Assembly (NCBI GenBank): GCA_039794405.1
Contig: JBDIVL010000015.1
Span: 1-64,000, forward strand
DNA length: 64,000 nucleotides
Reading direction: 5' to 3'
Origin: JBDIVL01 sp039794405
GTDB lineage: Bacteria > Planctomycetota > Brocadiia > Brocadiales > Brocadiaceae
Shown: piece after piece, positions 52,572 to 60,995 of the stretch
Position numbering within the stretch: position 1 is the stretch's first letter
How the letters are laid out: each line of letters starts with the position of its first letter
Notes under the pieces: model-generated
Told to the model about the DNA's origin: nothing
Databases searched by the model: none
What the model saw: the letters and a program-made list of their open reading frames with translations, nothing else
Program-made: the position numbers and the translations under genes

Positions 52572-52669
52572 GGGTGGCACGGACAAACTTGTTTGTCCGT
52601 GCTTGTTTGAATGCATATTATGGATATGGATTCTAAAACACTGACAAACGAAGTCTGCCAGTGCCACCC
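52572..52669. repeat. 98-bp twin-hairpin element (family B copy 2, reversed)
   Basis: It starts GGGTGGCACGGACAAAC, TT, GTTTGTCCGTGC and ends CACTGACAAACGAAGTCTGC, then CAGTGCCACCC. The CGGACAAAC hairpin is on the left, opposite to copies 1 and 3, and the centre (TTTGAATGC...ATATGGA) is the reverse complement of the centre of copy 1, so the whole unit is inverted. Confidence 0.8.
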
Positions 52670-53259
52670 CAAAACTGACTTACATGGAATGAAAATTCCT
52701 GCACAACGAGCTTATGAAATTATGCTTTGAGTAGGCAATTGCTGTTCGGCTTTATCTGTTGAATACCTTGGTTACTCTATACAGATATTTCGACGTTTTT
52801 AGCAAAAATGAGTACTTTAAATTTTCCAATACCAAAACCATAGAAGCACAGGAGAATGGAAACACAGAAAAAAGAAGGATGGCGTAGGATATTCTTCCGT
52901 GTCTTCTTATTTCCATGTTTCTGCGGTTATTCTTCTGACTCGTTCGGGTTTAGGCGCTGGCAAAAGAATATTGTGTTGCTTCCTTGTTGTCAGCATGGGG
53001 CTAGGGATAAACTGCCCACGCTATAGATTTCGATTCGTCCAAATTCGTTTTAATCCGTATATTTGATAGTCTTGCATACGGGCGTTCAACTCGTTATTAT
53101 TTATGGTATTACCGTGTAAGAACTTTCAAGGAATTTTTTATAACCACAAGGGGAAAAATAAAGTGGAGGGGCGAGGTATGATATATAAAGGGAGAATATC
53201 CTATATTGTACTGCCTACTTCCTATTCCATAGCAGAGTTATTGGTTATGAGTCAATAGT

Positions 53260-53302
53260 ATTAAGTTAAAGATTGTTTTACCAAAATAATCTTTAACTTA
53301 AT
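53260..53302. repeat. 15-bp perfect hairpin ATTAAGTTAAAGATT
   Basis: ATTAAGTTAAAGATT (53260-53274) and AATCTTTAACTTAAT (53288-53302) flank a 13-base loop, 66 bases before ychF. TTAACTTAATGACTT also occurs before mdh (9506). It may be leader structure or another repeat. Confidence 0.6.
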
Positions 53303-53367
53303 GACTTGGGGTTATTAGCAATTATTTTTACTTAACTATATTATAAAGACTGGAGAAGACTTAAGAT

Positions 53368-54456
53368 ATGGGTTTAAATTGTGGCATTGTTGGATTACCG
53401 AATGTTGGAAAATCTACGATCTTTAACGCACTGACATCGGCTAAGGCCGCTTCAGCAAACTACCCTTTTTGTACAATCGATCCCAATGTGGGTATCGTTG
53501 CAGTACCTGATCAACGTCTCGATAAAATAGCGGAAATAATTCCTACTGAAAAAATTGTCCCTACAACCGTTGAATTTGTGGATATTGCCGGTTTAGTAAA
53601 AGGTGCGAGTCAGGGAGAAGGTCTTGGAAATCAGTTCCTGGGCCATATCAAGAGTGTTAATGCAATACTCCACGTAGTGCGCTGTTTTGAGAAAAGTGAC
53701 GTGATTCACGTGGAAGGGGCGGTACATCCAATCAGGGATATTGAAATTATCAATACAGAACTAATCCTTGCAGATATCGATACTGTAGAGAAGCGATTGC
53801 TCAAAAATGAAAAACTGGTGAAGACGGGGGATAAAAATATTCTTGCTTCTCTCGATATATTAAAAAAGGTCAGGGATGGTTTGAACGGCAACACGCCGGT
53901 AAGGTTGCTGGCCCTGACGGATGAGGAAAAAAAACATGTTGAGGATTTGCATCTATTGACGGCAAAGCCTGTATTATACGTTATCAATATTTTTGATCTC
54001 GAAAAGGACAAACAATACGTCGATATTGTCGCGGATTTATCGAAGAAAGAAAATTCCAAGTATGTGGTTATTTCAGGGGATATTGAATCGGAAATTGCCC
54101 AGATGGAGCCAAATGAAAGAAAGTCCTATTACAAAGAAATGGGAATAGGGGAGTCTGGACTGGAAAAATTGATCCGGGAAACATATAGTCTCTTGGGGCT
54201 TATTACGTATTTTACGGCAGGTCCAAAGGAAGTGAAGGCATGGACAATCGAACAAGGGACGAAAGCACCGCAGGCCGCAGGGGTAATTCATTCTGATTTT
54301 GAACGGGGGTTTATTTGCGCAGAGACGTACAACTATAACGATCTGATTGCCCTTGGCTCAGAACAGAAGGTCAAAGAGAAGGGGCTTTTAAGGCTTGAGG
54401 GGAAGGGATACGTGGTGAAGGACGGCGATATCATGCATTTTCGGTTTAATGTATAG
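53368..54456 (+). CDS. ychF: Redox-regulated ATPase YchF (OLA1)
   Basis: A 362-residue Obg-family P-loop protein that hydrolyses ATP in preference to GTP. G1 is GLPNVGKST at the N-terminus, G3 is DIAGLVKGASQGEGLGNQFL, and the C-terminal TGS-like domain ends in the usual RLEGKGYVVKDGDIMHFRFN. The G4 position reads NIFD instead of NKxD, as expected for the ATP-specific group. Length is exactly the family norm. It binds ribosomes and affects stress responses in other bacteria. Confidence 0.96.
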   Translation: MGLNCGIVGLPNVGKSTIFNALTSAKAASANYPFCTIDPNVGIVAVPDQRLDKIAEIIPTEKIVPTTVEFVDIAGLVKGASQGEGLGNQFLGHIKSVNAILHVVRCFEKSDVIHVEGAVHPIRDIEIINTELILADIDTVEKRLLKNEKLVKTGDKNILASLDILKKVRDGLNGNTPVRLLALTDEEKKHVEDLHLLTAKPVLYVINIFDLEKDKQYVDIVADLSKKENSKYVVISGDIESEIAQMEPNERKSYYKEMGIGESGLEKLIRETYSLLGLITYFTAGPKEVKAWTIEQGTKAPQAAGVIHSDFERGFICAETYNYNDLIALGSEQKVKEKGLLRLEGKGYVVKDGDIMHFRFNV

Positions 54457-54486
54457 AAAAAATTACACGCTCTTTATTTTTATACG

Positions 54487-55173
54487 TTATGTAATATCAC
54501 GAATGTCTTTTAAGCCAATCTGTTCGTGGCTCATAAAGGGCTCACCATAATCAACCCGTATCAGATTACCATAATATTGATTCTTTGCCAGAAGTGTATT
54601 GCTAATGTGTTTCCATCGGACATCATCGTAGGCGAACTGGGACTGATAAACACGGGCGATCTCAAGTTTCTTTTGAAATTCTCCACTAATATCCAGGATA
54701 AACGAGGGTGTAACGTGAATTTTGAAATGAGAACAAAGATAATAAAAGATATGAGTCGGGTAACATGGTTCACCGGGGATATCGGATTTTGTCAATTTTG
54801 CATAGAAACGGGCAGCCTCGCTGATCCGGGTAGTTTGAACGTGATCAGGGTGTGCATCGGTCCAGTATGGAAGAAAAAGTATCTCTGGTTGTATTTTTCG
54901 AATTACAGCGGCGACTTTTTTACGGGCTTCTATTCCGTCCATGAGATATCGATTTGGCAGATCAAGCACCGTTCTGCTCTTTACATGGAGTAATTCAGCA
55001 GCCTGTTCCCATTCTCTCTTACGGATTTCCGGACTGCCGTGTGGAGTTGGTTCACCATTGGTCAGGTCAAGGATGTGTACTTCATACCCCAGCGTGACTA
55101 ACTTTAGAATGCTTCCCCCCATACCGGCCTCAGCATCATCCGGGTGAGGCCCTATTACAAGGATGGTTTTCAT
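54487..55173 (-). CDS. PIG-L family deacetylase, BshB1-like
   Basis: A 228-residue zinc-dependent N-acetyl-sugar deacetylase. The zinc site is in GPHPDDAEAG at the N-terminus and in DAHPDHVQTT. The whole fits bacillithiol biosynthesis deacetylase BshB1 (VYQSQFAYDDVRWKHISNTL near the end is typical), which removes acetyl from GlcNAc-malate. bshA and bshC are not in the window, so making bacillithiol is only a suggestion. It converges with ychF. Confidence 0.85.
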   Translation of the reverse strand: MKTILVIGPHPDDAEAGMGGSILKLVTLGYEVHILDLTNGEPTPHGSPEIRKREWEQAAELLHVKSRTVLDLPNRYLMDGIEARKKVAAVIRKIQPEILFLPYWTDAHPDHVQTTRISEAARFYAKLTKSDIPGEPCYPTHIFYYLCSHFKIHVTPSFILDISGEFQKKLEIARVYQSQFAYDDVRWKHISNTLLAKNQYYGNLIRVDYGEPFMSHEQIGLKDIRDIT

Positions 55174-55312
55174 AGAAAAACGATTTTTGATATTTTGCTA
55201 ACCAAAGATAACCGCCCCTCTTTCCCTCCCTTCGCAAGGAGGGGATGAAGGAGAGGTATAAAATAATCCGCTTCTGATTTTTCCCTGTATTCCCGCACCG
55301 AAACAAATCAAC

Positions 55313-56620
55313 CTATTCCGTCTCAAACTGGCCTGCTTTATGAAGATATTTTGGATGGTTAAGTTCCTTTATCCTGAGTATATATTCCGCATCTGAAATT
55401 TTTGTGTACCAATGTCCGGTAGCCCGGGCGGTGTTTGTTAAGGCAACATAAAAGCCGATGAGCATAAGGGCATAAAGTCCGTAATGGATTTTTTTATGGC
55501 TTCCAACTGGTTTCATATCCAGTGCCCCGTTTACCGGGCAGGCATGAACGCAATCATAGCAGGCTGTACACTCATGGATCAGAACGCTCTTTTTCTTTTC
55601 TACAAGGATGTAAGATGGGCATGCCCTGGTACACTTTCCACAGTCAATACACTTCTCGGTATCCCGTGTAATCTTTAAAGGGCTTGCATATGCAATGATG
55701 CCCAGAAGGGCGCCATACGGGCAGAAAAACCGGCACCAAAAGTTCTTGTTTACAAGAGAAAAGAAAAGCATAGTCAGGATGACTGACAATGCCATGCTTG
55801 ACATGTTGGTGAAAAATTTTAGCATCTTGACATCTGCTACACGAACAAATGGTACACGGGTATACATCATTTCTAATTGTACAATGGGCATTTTAATAAT
55901 AATAACTTGGATAAAAAAGGCCAGAATAGCATATTTCCATGCCCGGGCAATCCTGTCATTGACCGTATCAGGCCAGATTCTTCTGGGAATGGCAAATGGC
56001 AGCACCATTGCCAGAACATAAGCGGGGGTTAAATGCATAAAAACTGGGGATTTAAAGGATTCCATCGTTAGAACTCCCAGGATTAGCAGGATGATAATGG
56101 GTGTAAAGATAAGACTCAAACCAGCCGTTAGCCTGACAGGGATATTTCGCATCAATGTGGCAGCCCGTTTTGGAAGTTTCTTCATAAGCCAGTCCCCGAA
56201 CCGCCATTCCCATTCGGAAATAGTACCGATAGGGCAGATCCAACTGCAAAAACCTCTCCTGAAAAATAGGGCCGTAAGAAGCAATGTTCCGAAGATGACG
56301 AAGCCGGCGGGATGAATAGAATTAATCTTGCCCGTTCCAAAAAAATACTTTGTACCCATAAGGGCGCTAATTGGCAAGAAAGACTCGACACCGGGCGGGC
56401 GGGGCAGGTAGAATCCTTTTCCACCCATCTCACAGTACTTTACAAAGGTATAGAATTGCCAACCAATTACGAGTACAACAATAAAGAAAGCTATTTGTAT
56501 GTACCAGCGCAGGCTTTGGGAGCTTAACCATTTCCCTTGATTTCTAACTATCTTTTTATTTGGTTTTTTAATATCCAGATAAAGTTCTCGAATCGGTGTA
56601 GATGTTTTTGCTTCTTCCAA
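55313..56620 (-). CDS. NapH-like polyferredoxin membrane protein
   Basis: A 435-residue membrane protein with about five helices and four Cys-rich sites. Two loop motifs, RRGFCSWICPIGTISEW and KNFWCRFFCPYGALLG, are the CxxxCP motifs of NapH/NosR/CcoG-type proteins. Two ferredoxin-type clusters follow: CIDCGKCTRACP and CTACYDCVHACP. It should move electrons between the quinone pool or a periplasmic partner and a cytoplasmic one. No reductase gene adjoins it. The start ATG 56620 gives a basic N-terminus before the first helix. Confidence 0.88.
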   Translation of the reverse strand: MEEAKTSTPIRELYLDIKKPNKKIVRNQGKWLSSQSLRWYIQIAFFIVVLVIGWQFYTFVKYCEMGGKGFYLPRPPGVESFLPISALMGTKYFFGTGKINSIHPAGFVIFGTLLLTALFFRRGFCSWICPIGTISEWEWRFGDWLMKKLPKRAATLMRNIPVRLTAGLSLIFTPIIILLILGVLTMESFKSPVFMHLTPAYVLAMVLPFAIPRRIWPDTVNDRIARAWKYAILAFFIQVIIIKMPIVQLEMMYTRVPFVRVADVKMLKFFTNMSSMALSVILTMLFFSLVNKNFWCRFFCPYGALLGIIAYASPLKITRDTEKCIDCGKCTRACPSYILVEKKKSVLIHECTACYDCVHACPVNGALDMKPVGSHKKIHYGLYALMLIGFYVALTNTARATGHWYTKISDAEYILRIKELNHPKYLHKAGQFETE

Positions 56621-56797
56621 GCAATAGCCTCCCTATTTTATTGAATATCATTACTTCATCATGAGTAAAATACTTGATTCAATACAGAGTAAAGTTTAAA
56701 ATGCTATACAGTATTTACGATACAATTATTTACCACAAAATATTATATTAATCGAAATTGACCTTCGTATGCAAGCAATTTTGATTTTGGATATCTT

Positions 56798-57697
56798 ATG
56801 CAACCAAACAAAAAAGACTTTAAATCAGGGTACGTAGCCATTGTAGGTAAACCTAATGTGGGGAAATCGACCTTAGTTAATGATTTTTTAGGATGTAAGT
56901 TATCGATCGTTACTCCTAAACCACAAACAACCAGAAAGAGGATCATGGGAGTATTAACGAAAGAGAACTACCAAATCGTTTTTTATGATACTCCCGGTAT
57001 TATGGAGCCAAGATACGAACTGCAAAAATATATGGTGAAAGAAGCCTATGACGCTGTAAAGGACGCAGACGTTATTTTGATGCTGGTGGAACCCTTTGAA
57101 TTATCCGGCAGGGCAGAAAAAGAAGTTTTGCGAAGGTTATTCCAGATGCACATTCCGGTAATTTTAGCCATCAATAAGGTGGATCTGGTGGAAAAGGATA
57201 GTCTGATACCGATAATTTCGGCATATGGTGAGGAGTTCAAATTTACTGAGATCGTTCCAATTTCTGCTTTAAAAAACATCAATCTTGATTTGATGCTTGC
57301 CCTTCTTGTGAAATACCTGCCTCGGGGAGAACCTTTTTTTCCGGAGGATTACATAACTGACTACAATGAAAGGTTTCTTGCCGCTGAAATTATCCGGGAA
57401 AAGGTTTTTGAGTATTATGGGGAAGAGGTTCCCTATTCGACTACGGTAGAGATTGACGAATTTAAAGAGCGGGAAAAAGGCAAGGATTTTATTAGAGCTA
57501 TTATCTACGTAGAACGTGAATCACAGAAAGGTATCATTATTGGAGAAGATGGCAAGGCTATTAAGCGGGTTGGTGTTATTGCAAGGGAAGAGATAGAGAA
57601 ACAAATAGACCGGAAGGTTTATTTGGAACTCTGGGTAAAAGTTATGGAAAAATGGCGGAAAGACAAAAGTAAATTGCAGAGGCTGGGATACAAATAG
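56798..57697 (+). CDS. era: GTPase Era
   Basis: A 299-residue Era GTPase for 30S assembly. Motifs: G1 GKPNVGKST, G2/switch QTTRKRIMG, G3 DTPGIMEP, G4 NKVD, G5 SAL; the C-terminal KH domain has GIIIGEDGKAIKRVGVIARE. Length is normal. ATG 56798 has a weak ribosome site (TTGGATATC). It is divergent from the polyferredoxin gene. Confidence 0.96.
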   Translation: MQPNKKDFKSGYVAIVGKPNVGKSTLVNDFLGCKLSIVTPKPQTTRKRIMGVLTKENYQIVFYDTPGIMEPRYELQKYMVKEAYDAVKDADVILMLVEPFELSGRAEKEVLRRLFQMHIPVILAINKVDLVEKDSLIPIISAYGEEFKFTEIVPISALKNINLDLMLALLVKYLPRGEPFFPEDYITDYNERFLAAEIIREKVFEYYGEEVPYSTTVEIDEFKEREKGKDFIRAIIYVERESQKGIIIGEDGKAIKRVGVIAREEIEKQIDRKVYLELWVKVMEKWRKDKSKLQRLGYK

Positions 57698-57816
57698 ATT
57701 TAATAGGAGAGGGGCAAGTTGCAAGGGATATGGGTATGGATTCTAATCCAATCGAACTCTTGAAAAATGTTTTGCATTTTGATAGTTTCATTTTTCGTTA
57801 CTGAGTAGGCCAGGTG

Positions 57817-57840
57817 TTTCGGTGTGCCTGCACGCCGAAA
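57817..57840. repeat. 11-bp hairpin after era
   Basis: TTTCGGTGTGC, CT, GCACGCCGAAA forms an 11-bp stem with one G-U pair 120 bases after the era stop. No T-run follows, so it is not a convincing terminator. Confidence 0.45.
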
Positions 57841-57957
57841 TCCTCGTTGATGACTCTGGATTTGTTTTGATACCGGGACTTATTGTATACCCAACGAAAA
57901 CAAAAAGTGCAAATTTCAATGGAGTAGGATGAAATAGGTATTCTTTCAAAATATTTC

Positions 57958-59586
57958 ATGCTTGACCTCAAAAATTACCCTTCAGATTATTTTTCACCTG
58001 TCTATCAACAAATTGTAAACTCTTTTTATGCTGACGCAGGTAATAAAGGGACGAATGACCGTTCACCCTTAATTGTTCTCGAAGGAACAGAAAAACTTAT
58101 TAAAGAAGAACTAGTTCGTTGTATCTGGTTCGGGCAGCATATCAAAAAAGACAAACTTTATACCGATGATGGCCTGCGCTTAGAGATCTTATCACCAGGA
58201 TGGTGGAATTCCGAGGGAGGACCCGATTTCAGACATGCGGAAATTCTCCTGGAAGGCAAGGGGCTTGTCAGGGGTGATATTGAGGTCCATGTATTTGCAT
58301 CCGATTGGGCAAAACACCAGCACAATAAACAAGAGACCTATAACCTGGTATGTTTACACGTTGTTATGTGGAATGATATTAAAGAGAAAGGTATTGGTAA
58401 TCTTATAGGACAGTGTATTCCACAGTTGACCTTATCAAAATATTTGAACACGGAACTGGATGATATTGCTGATATCATCGATGTTGAGTCATATCTAAAA
58501 GGTGGAAAGGTAAATCCGGGGCATTGTCAAACAGAAATAGAAAGTCAGAATGTCGAGGAACAATGGGTTGGTCTTTTTCTGGATTATGCGGGGGACGACC
58601 GTATCCTTCGAAAGGCCAAGAGGTACGGGAAATGGATTGAGCGAAGCCCCTTTGAGCAAGTACTCTACGAAGCCCTTATGGAATCGCTGGGATATAAAGA
58701 GAATAAAGAACCATTTCTGACCCTGGCCTCCCGCATGCCGATGGAAAACATCCGTTGTATAATCCCGGAAGATATCCCTGTCCAGGAAAAGAAGGTACAT
58801 GTGCAGTCACTGATGTTGGGTATGGCGGGATTGTTACCGCATCAGAGAAATCTGAAAAAATTGCATGATAAAGAGACGTTAGCATATATAAGTGCCATCG
58901 AACAGGCTTGGGAAACAGTACGGCCCAGGATAGATCAGGTCCCCATGGTGAAAGATGATTGGACTTATGCAGGGATCAGACCTGCTAATTTCCCTGAAAG
59001 GAGGATTGCAGCTATAGCGAATATAATCTCGGACTGTTCATCCCCTGGTATATTCAGACATATTTTATCCGTATTTCAGAAATTTCTTTCTTTTAACGGG
59101 CATGTTCCGGAAGATTGCAATAAAGACCGCATTCCTGTCAATGCATTAATTAACGGGATTCAGTCCCTCTTCCTTGAAACGCACGATCCTTATTGGTCGT
59201 ATCGTTATGTACTGGGTGGGAAAAGGATTGAAAAACCACAAAAATTACTGGGGAAAGAAAGGACATCCAACATTTTTATTAACGTCATTATTCCCATCCT
59301 GATCATTTATGCAAGAAGACACAACGATATTGGGTTAGAAAAAATATTGCATCTCACGTACAGAAGTTATGCACCGCTCCCGGCAACAAGTGTACTAAGG
59401 TTTATGGAAGGTCGTATATTAGGGCAGTCAAGGATTTCAAAAAAGGTTATAAATTCTGTCAGAAGGCAGCAGGGATTATACCAGATTTTTAAGGATTTTT
59501 GTGAAAATGATAATGTGAACTGCGATAAATGCGCCCTCTACCTATCCCTGGTCAAGGACCAGCGAGGCGAAGCCTCAGACCAATGA
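57958..59586 (+). CDS. DUF2851 family protein
   Basis: A 542-residue protein that fits DUF2851: WFGQHIKKDKLYTDDGLRLE, then ILSPGWWNSEGGPDFRHAEI and GDIEVHVFASDWAKHQHN are the conserved N-terminal block, with Asp/Glu pairs that resemble a nuclease-like active site. The function is unknown. The last residues (QRGEASDQ) are encoded by a copy of the intergenic unit CAGCGAGGCGAAGCCTCAGA (from 59558), so the C-terminus was changed by a repeat that now supplies the stop codon. It may originally have ended with a different tail. Confidence 0.85.
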   Translation: MLDLKNYPSDYFSPVYQQIVNSFYADAGNKGTNDRSPLIVLEGTEKLIKEELVRCIWFGQHIKKDKLYTDDGLRLEILSPGWWNSEGGPDFRHAEILLEGKGLVRGDIEVHVFASDWAKHQHNKQETYNLVCLHVVMWNDIKEKGIGNLIGQCIPQLTLSKYLNTELDDIADIIDVESYLKGGKVNPGHCQTEIESQNVEEQWVGLFLDYAGDDRILRKAKRYGKWIERSPFEQVLYEALMESLGYKENKEPFLTLASRMPMENIRCIIPEDIPVQEKKVHVQSLMLGMAGLLPHQRNLKKLHDKETLAYISAIEQAWETVRPRIDQVPMVKDDWTYAGIRPANFPERRIAAIANIISDCSSPGIFRHILSVFQKFLSFNGHVPEDCNKDRIPVNALINGIQSLFLETHDPYWSYRYVLGGKRIEKPQKLLGKERTSNIFINVIIPILIIYARRHNDIGLEKILHLTYRSYAPLPATSVLRFMEGRILGQSRISKKVINSVRRQQGLYQIFKDFCENDNVNCDKCALYLSLVKDQRGEASDQ

Positions 59587-59591
59587 AAAGC
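59558..59591. repeat. GCGAGGCGAAGCCTC unit inside the DUF2851 gene end
   Basis: GGACCAGCGAGGCGAAGCCT, then CAGACCAATGAAA, overlaps the DUF2851 stop codon at 59584-59586. Very similar units follow the stops at 11547 and 41412. The core GAGGC/GCCTC can pair. Confidence 0.65.
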
Positions 59592-59610
59592 AAGATACAA
59601 GTTTGGCTAT

Positions 59611-59662
59611 ATGGTTGAATGGTTGGATGGTTGATTCATTAACCATGTAACCATTCAACCAT
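59611..59662. repeat. 14-bp perfect inverted repeat ATGGTTGAATGGTT
   Basis: ATGGTTGAATGGTT (59611-59624) and AACCATTCAACCAT (59649-59662) flank 24 bases that themselves hold ATGGTTG/TTAACCAT. It lies after the DUF2851 stop and may be a transcription-ending or repeat hairpin. Confidence 0.65.
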
Positions 59663-59776
59663 TATTATGCATTGTGTATTTTCCATCTAAAGACTTGACT
59701 TGTTTGTGAAGATAAATCGGAAATAAAATATTTAAAATCGAACGTTGCACGGTAAAATAAAAAAAGTGTAAGGATA

Positions 59777-60424
59777 ATGAGAAAATTAACGTTTATCATG
59801 GTAGGGGTTCTGGGTGCCTGGTTAATAAAATTATTAATCTTCACGATTCGTATTTATGACGAGCCAAAAGGTTTTAGTGAAAAAACCAAAACCCTCCGTG
59901 CCATCTATGCCTTTTGGCATTGTATGATACTTGTTGCCGCCTACGTGGGTCGCAACAGGAATGTGCAGGTGCTTATCAGTCAGCATTCTGACGGTGAATA
60001 CATTGCACAGGTGATTAAAAGACTGGGTTATGGTGTTATACGGGGGTCAACTACGAGGGGTGGGATAAGGGCCGTAAAAACCCTTGTAAATAAAGCCCGG
60101 GAAGGACATGCCCTTGCAATTACACCCGATGGTCCGCGGGGACCCAGGTTTATTGTCCAGTCTGGCAGTATTTACCTGGGTAAAAAAACGCAGTTACCCA
60201 TCATTCCAACGGTAGTCGGACTATCTCATTACTGGGAACTTCCGAGCTGGGATGGTTTCCGCATACCAAAACCGTTTTCCAGGGCATTGATAATGTATGG
60301 TGACCCGATCTTTATCCCACCCGATCTCAGTGAAGAAGAGATGGAACAGCACCGGCTTTTGCTGGAGCAGAATTTGACGGAAATGATGGAAAAGGCTGAT
60401 AGTTTAGTCCGGCACGTGGTGTAA
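59777..60424 (+). CDS. DUF374 lysophospholipid acyltransferase-family protein
   Basis: A 215-residue acyltransferase-superfamily protein with an N-terminal membrane helix (TFIMVGVLGAWLIKLLIF). The family site is ISQHSDGEYIA (His70, Asp72, Glu74), followed by VIRGSTTRGG and TPDGPRGPRF (117-125). In lipid A or lipid synthesis this fold moves an acyl chain to a lysolipid or sugar; DUF374 proteins often lie by lipid A genes. The exact acceptor is unknown. Two repeats occupy the 190 bases before it. Confidence 0.85.
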   Translation: MRKLTFIMVGVLGAWLIKLLIFTIRIYDEPKGFSEKTKTLRAIYAFWHCMILVAAYVGRNRNVQVLISQHSDGEYIAQVIKRLGYGVIRGSTTRGGIRAVKTLVNKAREGHALAITPDGPRGPRFIVQSGSIYLGKKTQLPIIPTVVGLSHYWELPSWDGFRIPKPFSRALIMYGDPIFIPPDLSEEEMEQHRLLLEQNLTEMMEKADSLVRHVV

Positions 60425-60462
60425 TAAACTCGTAGGATAAAAACGAAAAGTAAAAAAATTCG

Positions 60463-60643
60463 GGTTGGTTCAATCGTTCACGATTGAACCGAAACGTTTG
60501 AGCATGTTATTGGTATTTGGCATCAATCCAAATCCAATGTAGCAATTCGAGACATGGAGTTCAGTCCACAATACCCATTGAATCGACCCAAAGCCAATCA
60601 AAACGCCCAAACGTGTGGTTCAATCTACAAGATTGAGCCAACT
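60463..60643. repeat. 181-bp MITE-like element, family A copy 4 (with insert)
   Basis: It starts GGTTGGTTCAATCGTTCACG and ends AATCTACAAGATTGAGCCAA. Ends match copy 1, with the inner CCAAACGTGTGGTTCAATC; it is 60 bases longer, the extra lying in the centre. Confidence 0.7.
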
Positions 60644-60680
60644 CAAATATAGAAATTCGTGACACGTAAGCCAGTTCTGT

Positions 60681-60776
60681 GGGTGGCACTGACAAACTCT
60701 GTTTGTCAGTGTGTTAATTCCCTATCCATGGGTGTATTGTAACAAGCACGGACAAACCAGTTTGTCCGTGCCACCC
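60681..60776. repeat. 96-bp twin-hairpin element (family B copy 3)
   Basis: It starts GGGTGGCACTGACAAAC, TCT, GTTTGTCAGTG and ends CACGGACAAACCAGTTTGTC, then CGTGCCACCC. Both hairpins are nearly perfect, so this is the best-kept copy. Confidence 0.82.
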
Positions 60777-60894
60777 TCACTACATAAAATGCCACGAGAA
60801 GTTGGTGGCAGTGGGCAAGATGCTTATGCCACCATGGGAAGATACATCAGCACAACACGCTTTTCCTGAAAATATTCATTACGTTTATTATTTA

Positions 60895-60992
60895 GCAGGG
60901 CAAGCGAACCCATCAAGAATATTTTAGCTGATAGCTGACTGCTTTCAGCTATGAAAGTCTAATGGATGCGCTAACGCTTCACCCATCCTGTG
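60895..60992. repeat. 98-bp GTAGGATGGG element (family C copy 2)
   Basis: GCAGGGCAAGCGAACCCATC on the left and GATGCGCTAACGCTTCACCC, then ATCCTG on the right are inverted. The centre carries TTAGCTGATAGCTGACTGC, then TTTCAGCTATG, an AGCTGA dyad as in copy 1. It ends three bases before the proB stop. With the two elements just upstream, repeats fill most of 60425-60995, and no gene is seen there. Confidence 0.68.
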
Positions 60993-60995
60993 TGC

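Larger units (their letters stand above)
52435..53367. other. Gene-free region with repeats and a long hairpin
   Basis: A 933-base gap. It holds the twin-hairpin element at 52572, an imperfect inverted repeat at 52845-52935 (GGAAACACAGAAAAAAGAAG against CTTCTTATTTCCATGTTTC) and the hairpin at 53260-53302. A 26-codon frame at 53178 with a good ribosome site is noted but not called. Confidence 0.5.

Noticed and set aside
53178..53258. 26-codon frame with GGAGGGGCGAGGT before its ATG
   Set aside because: The ribosome site is good but the peptide has no signal or known pattern; kept only as a note.
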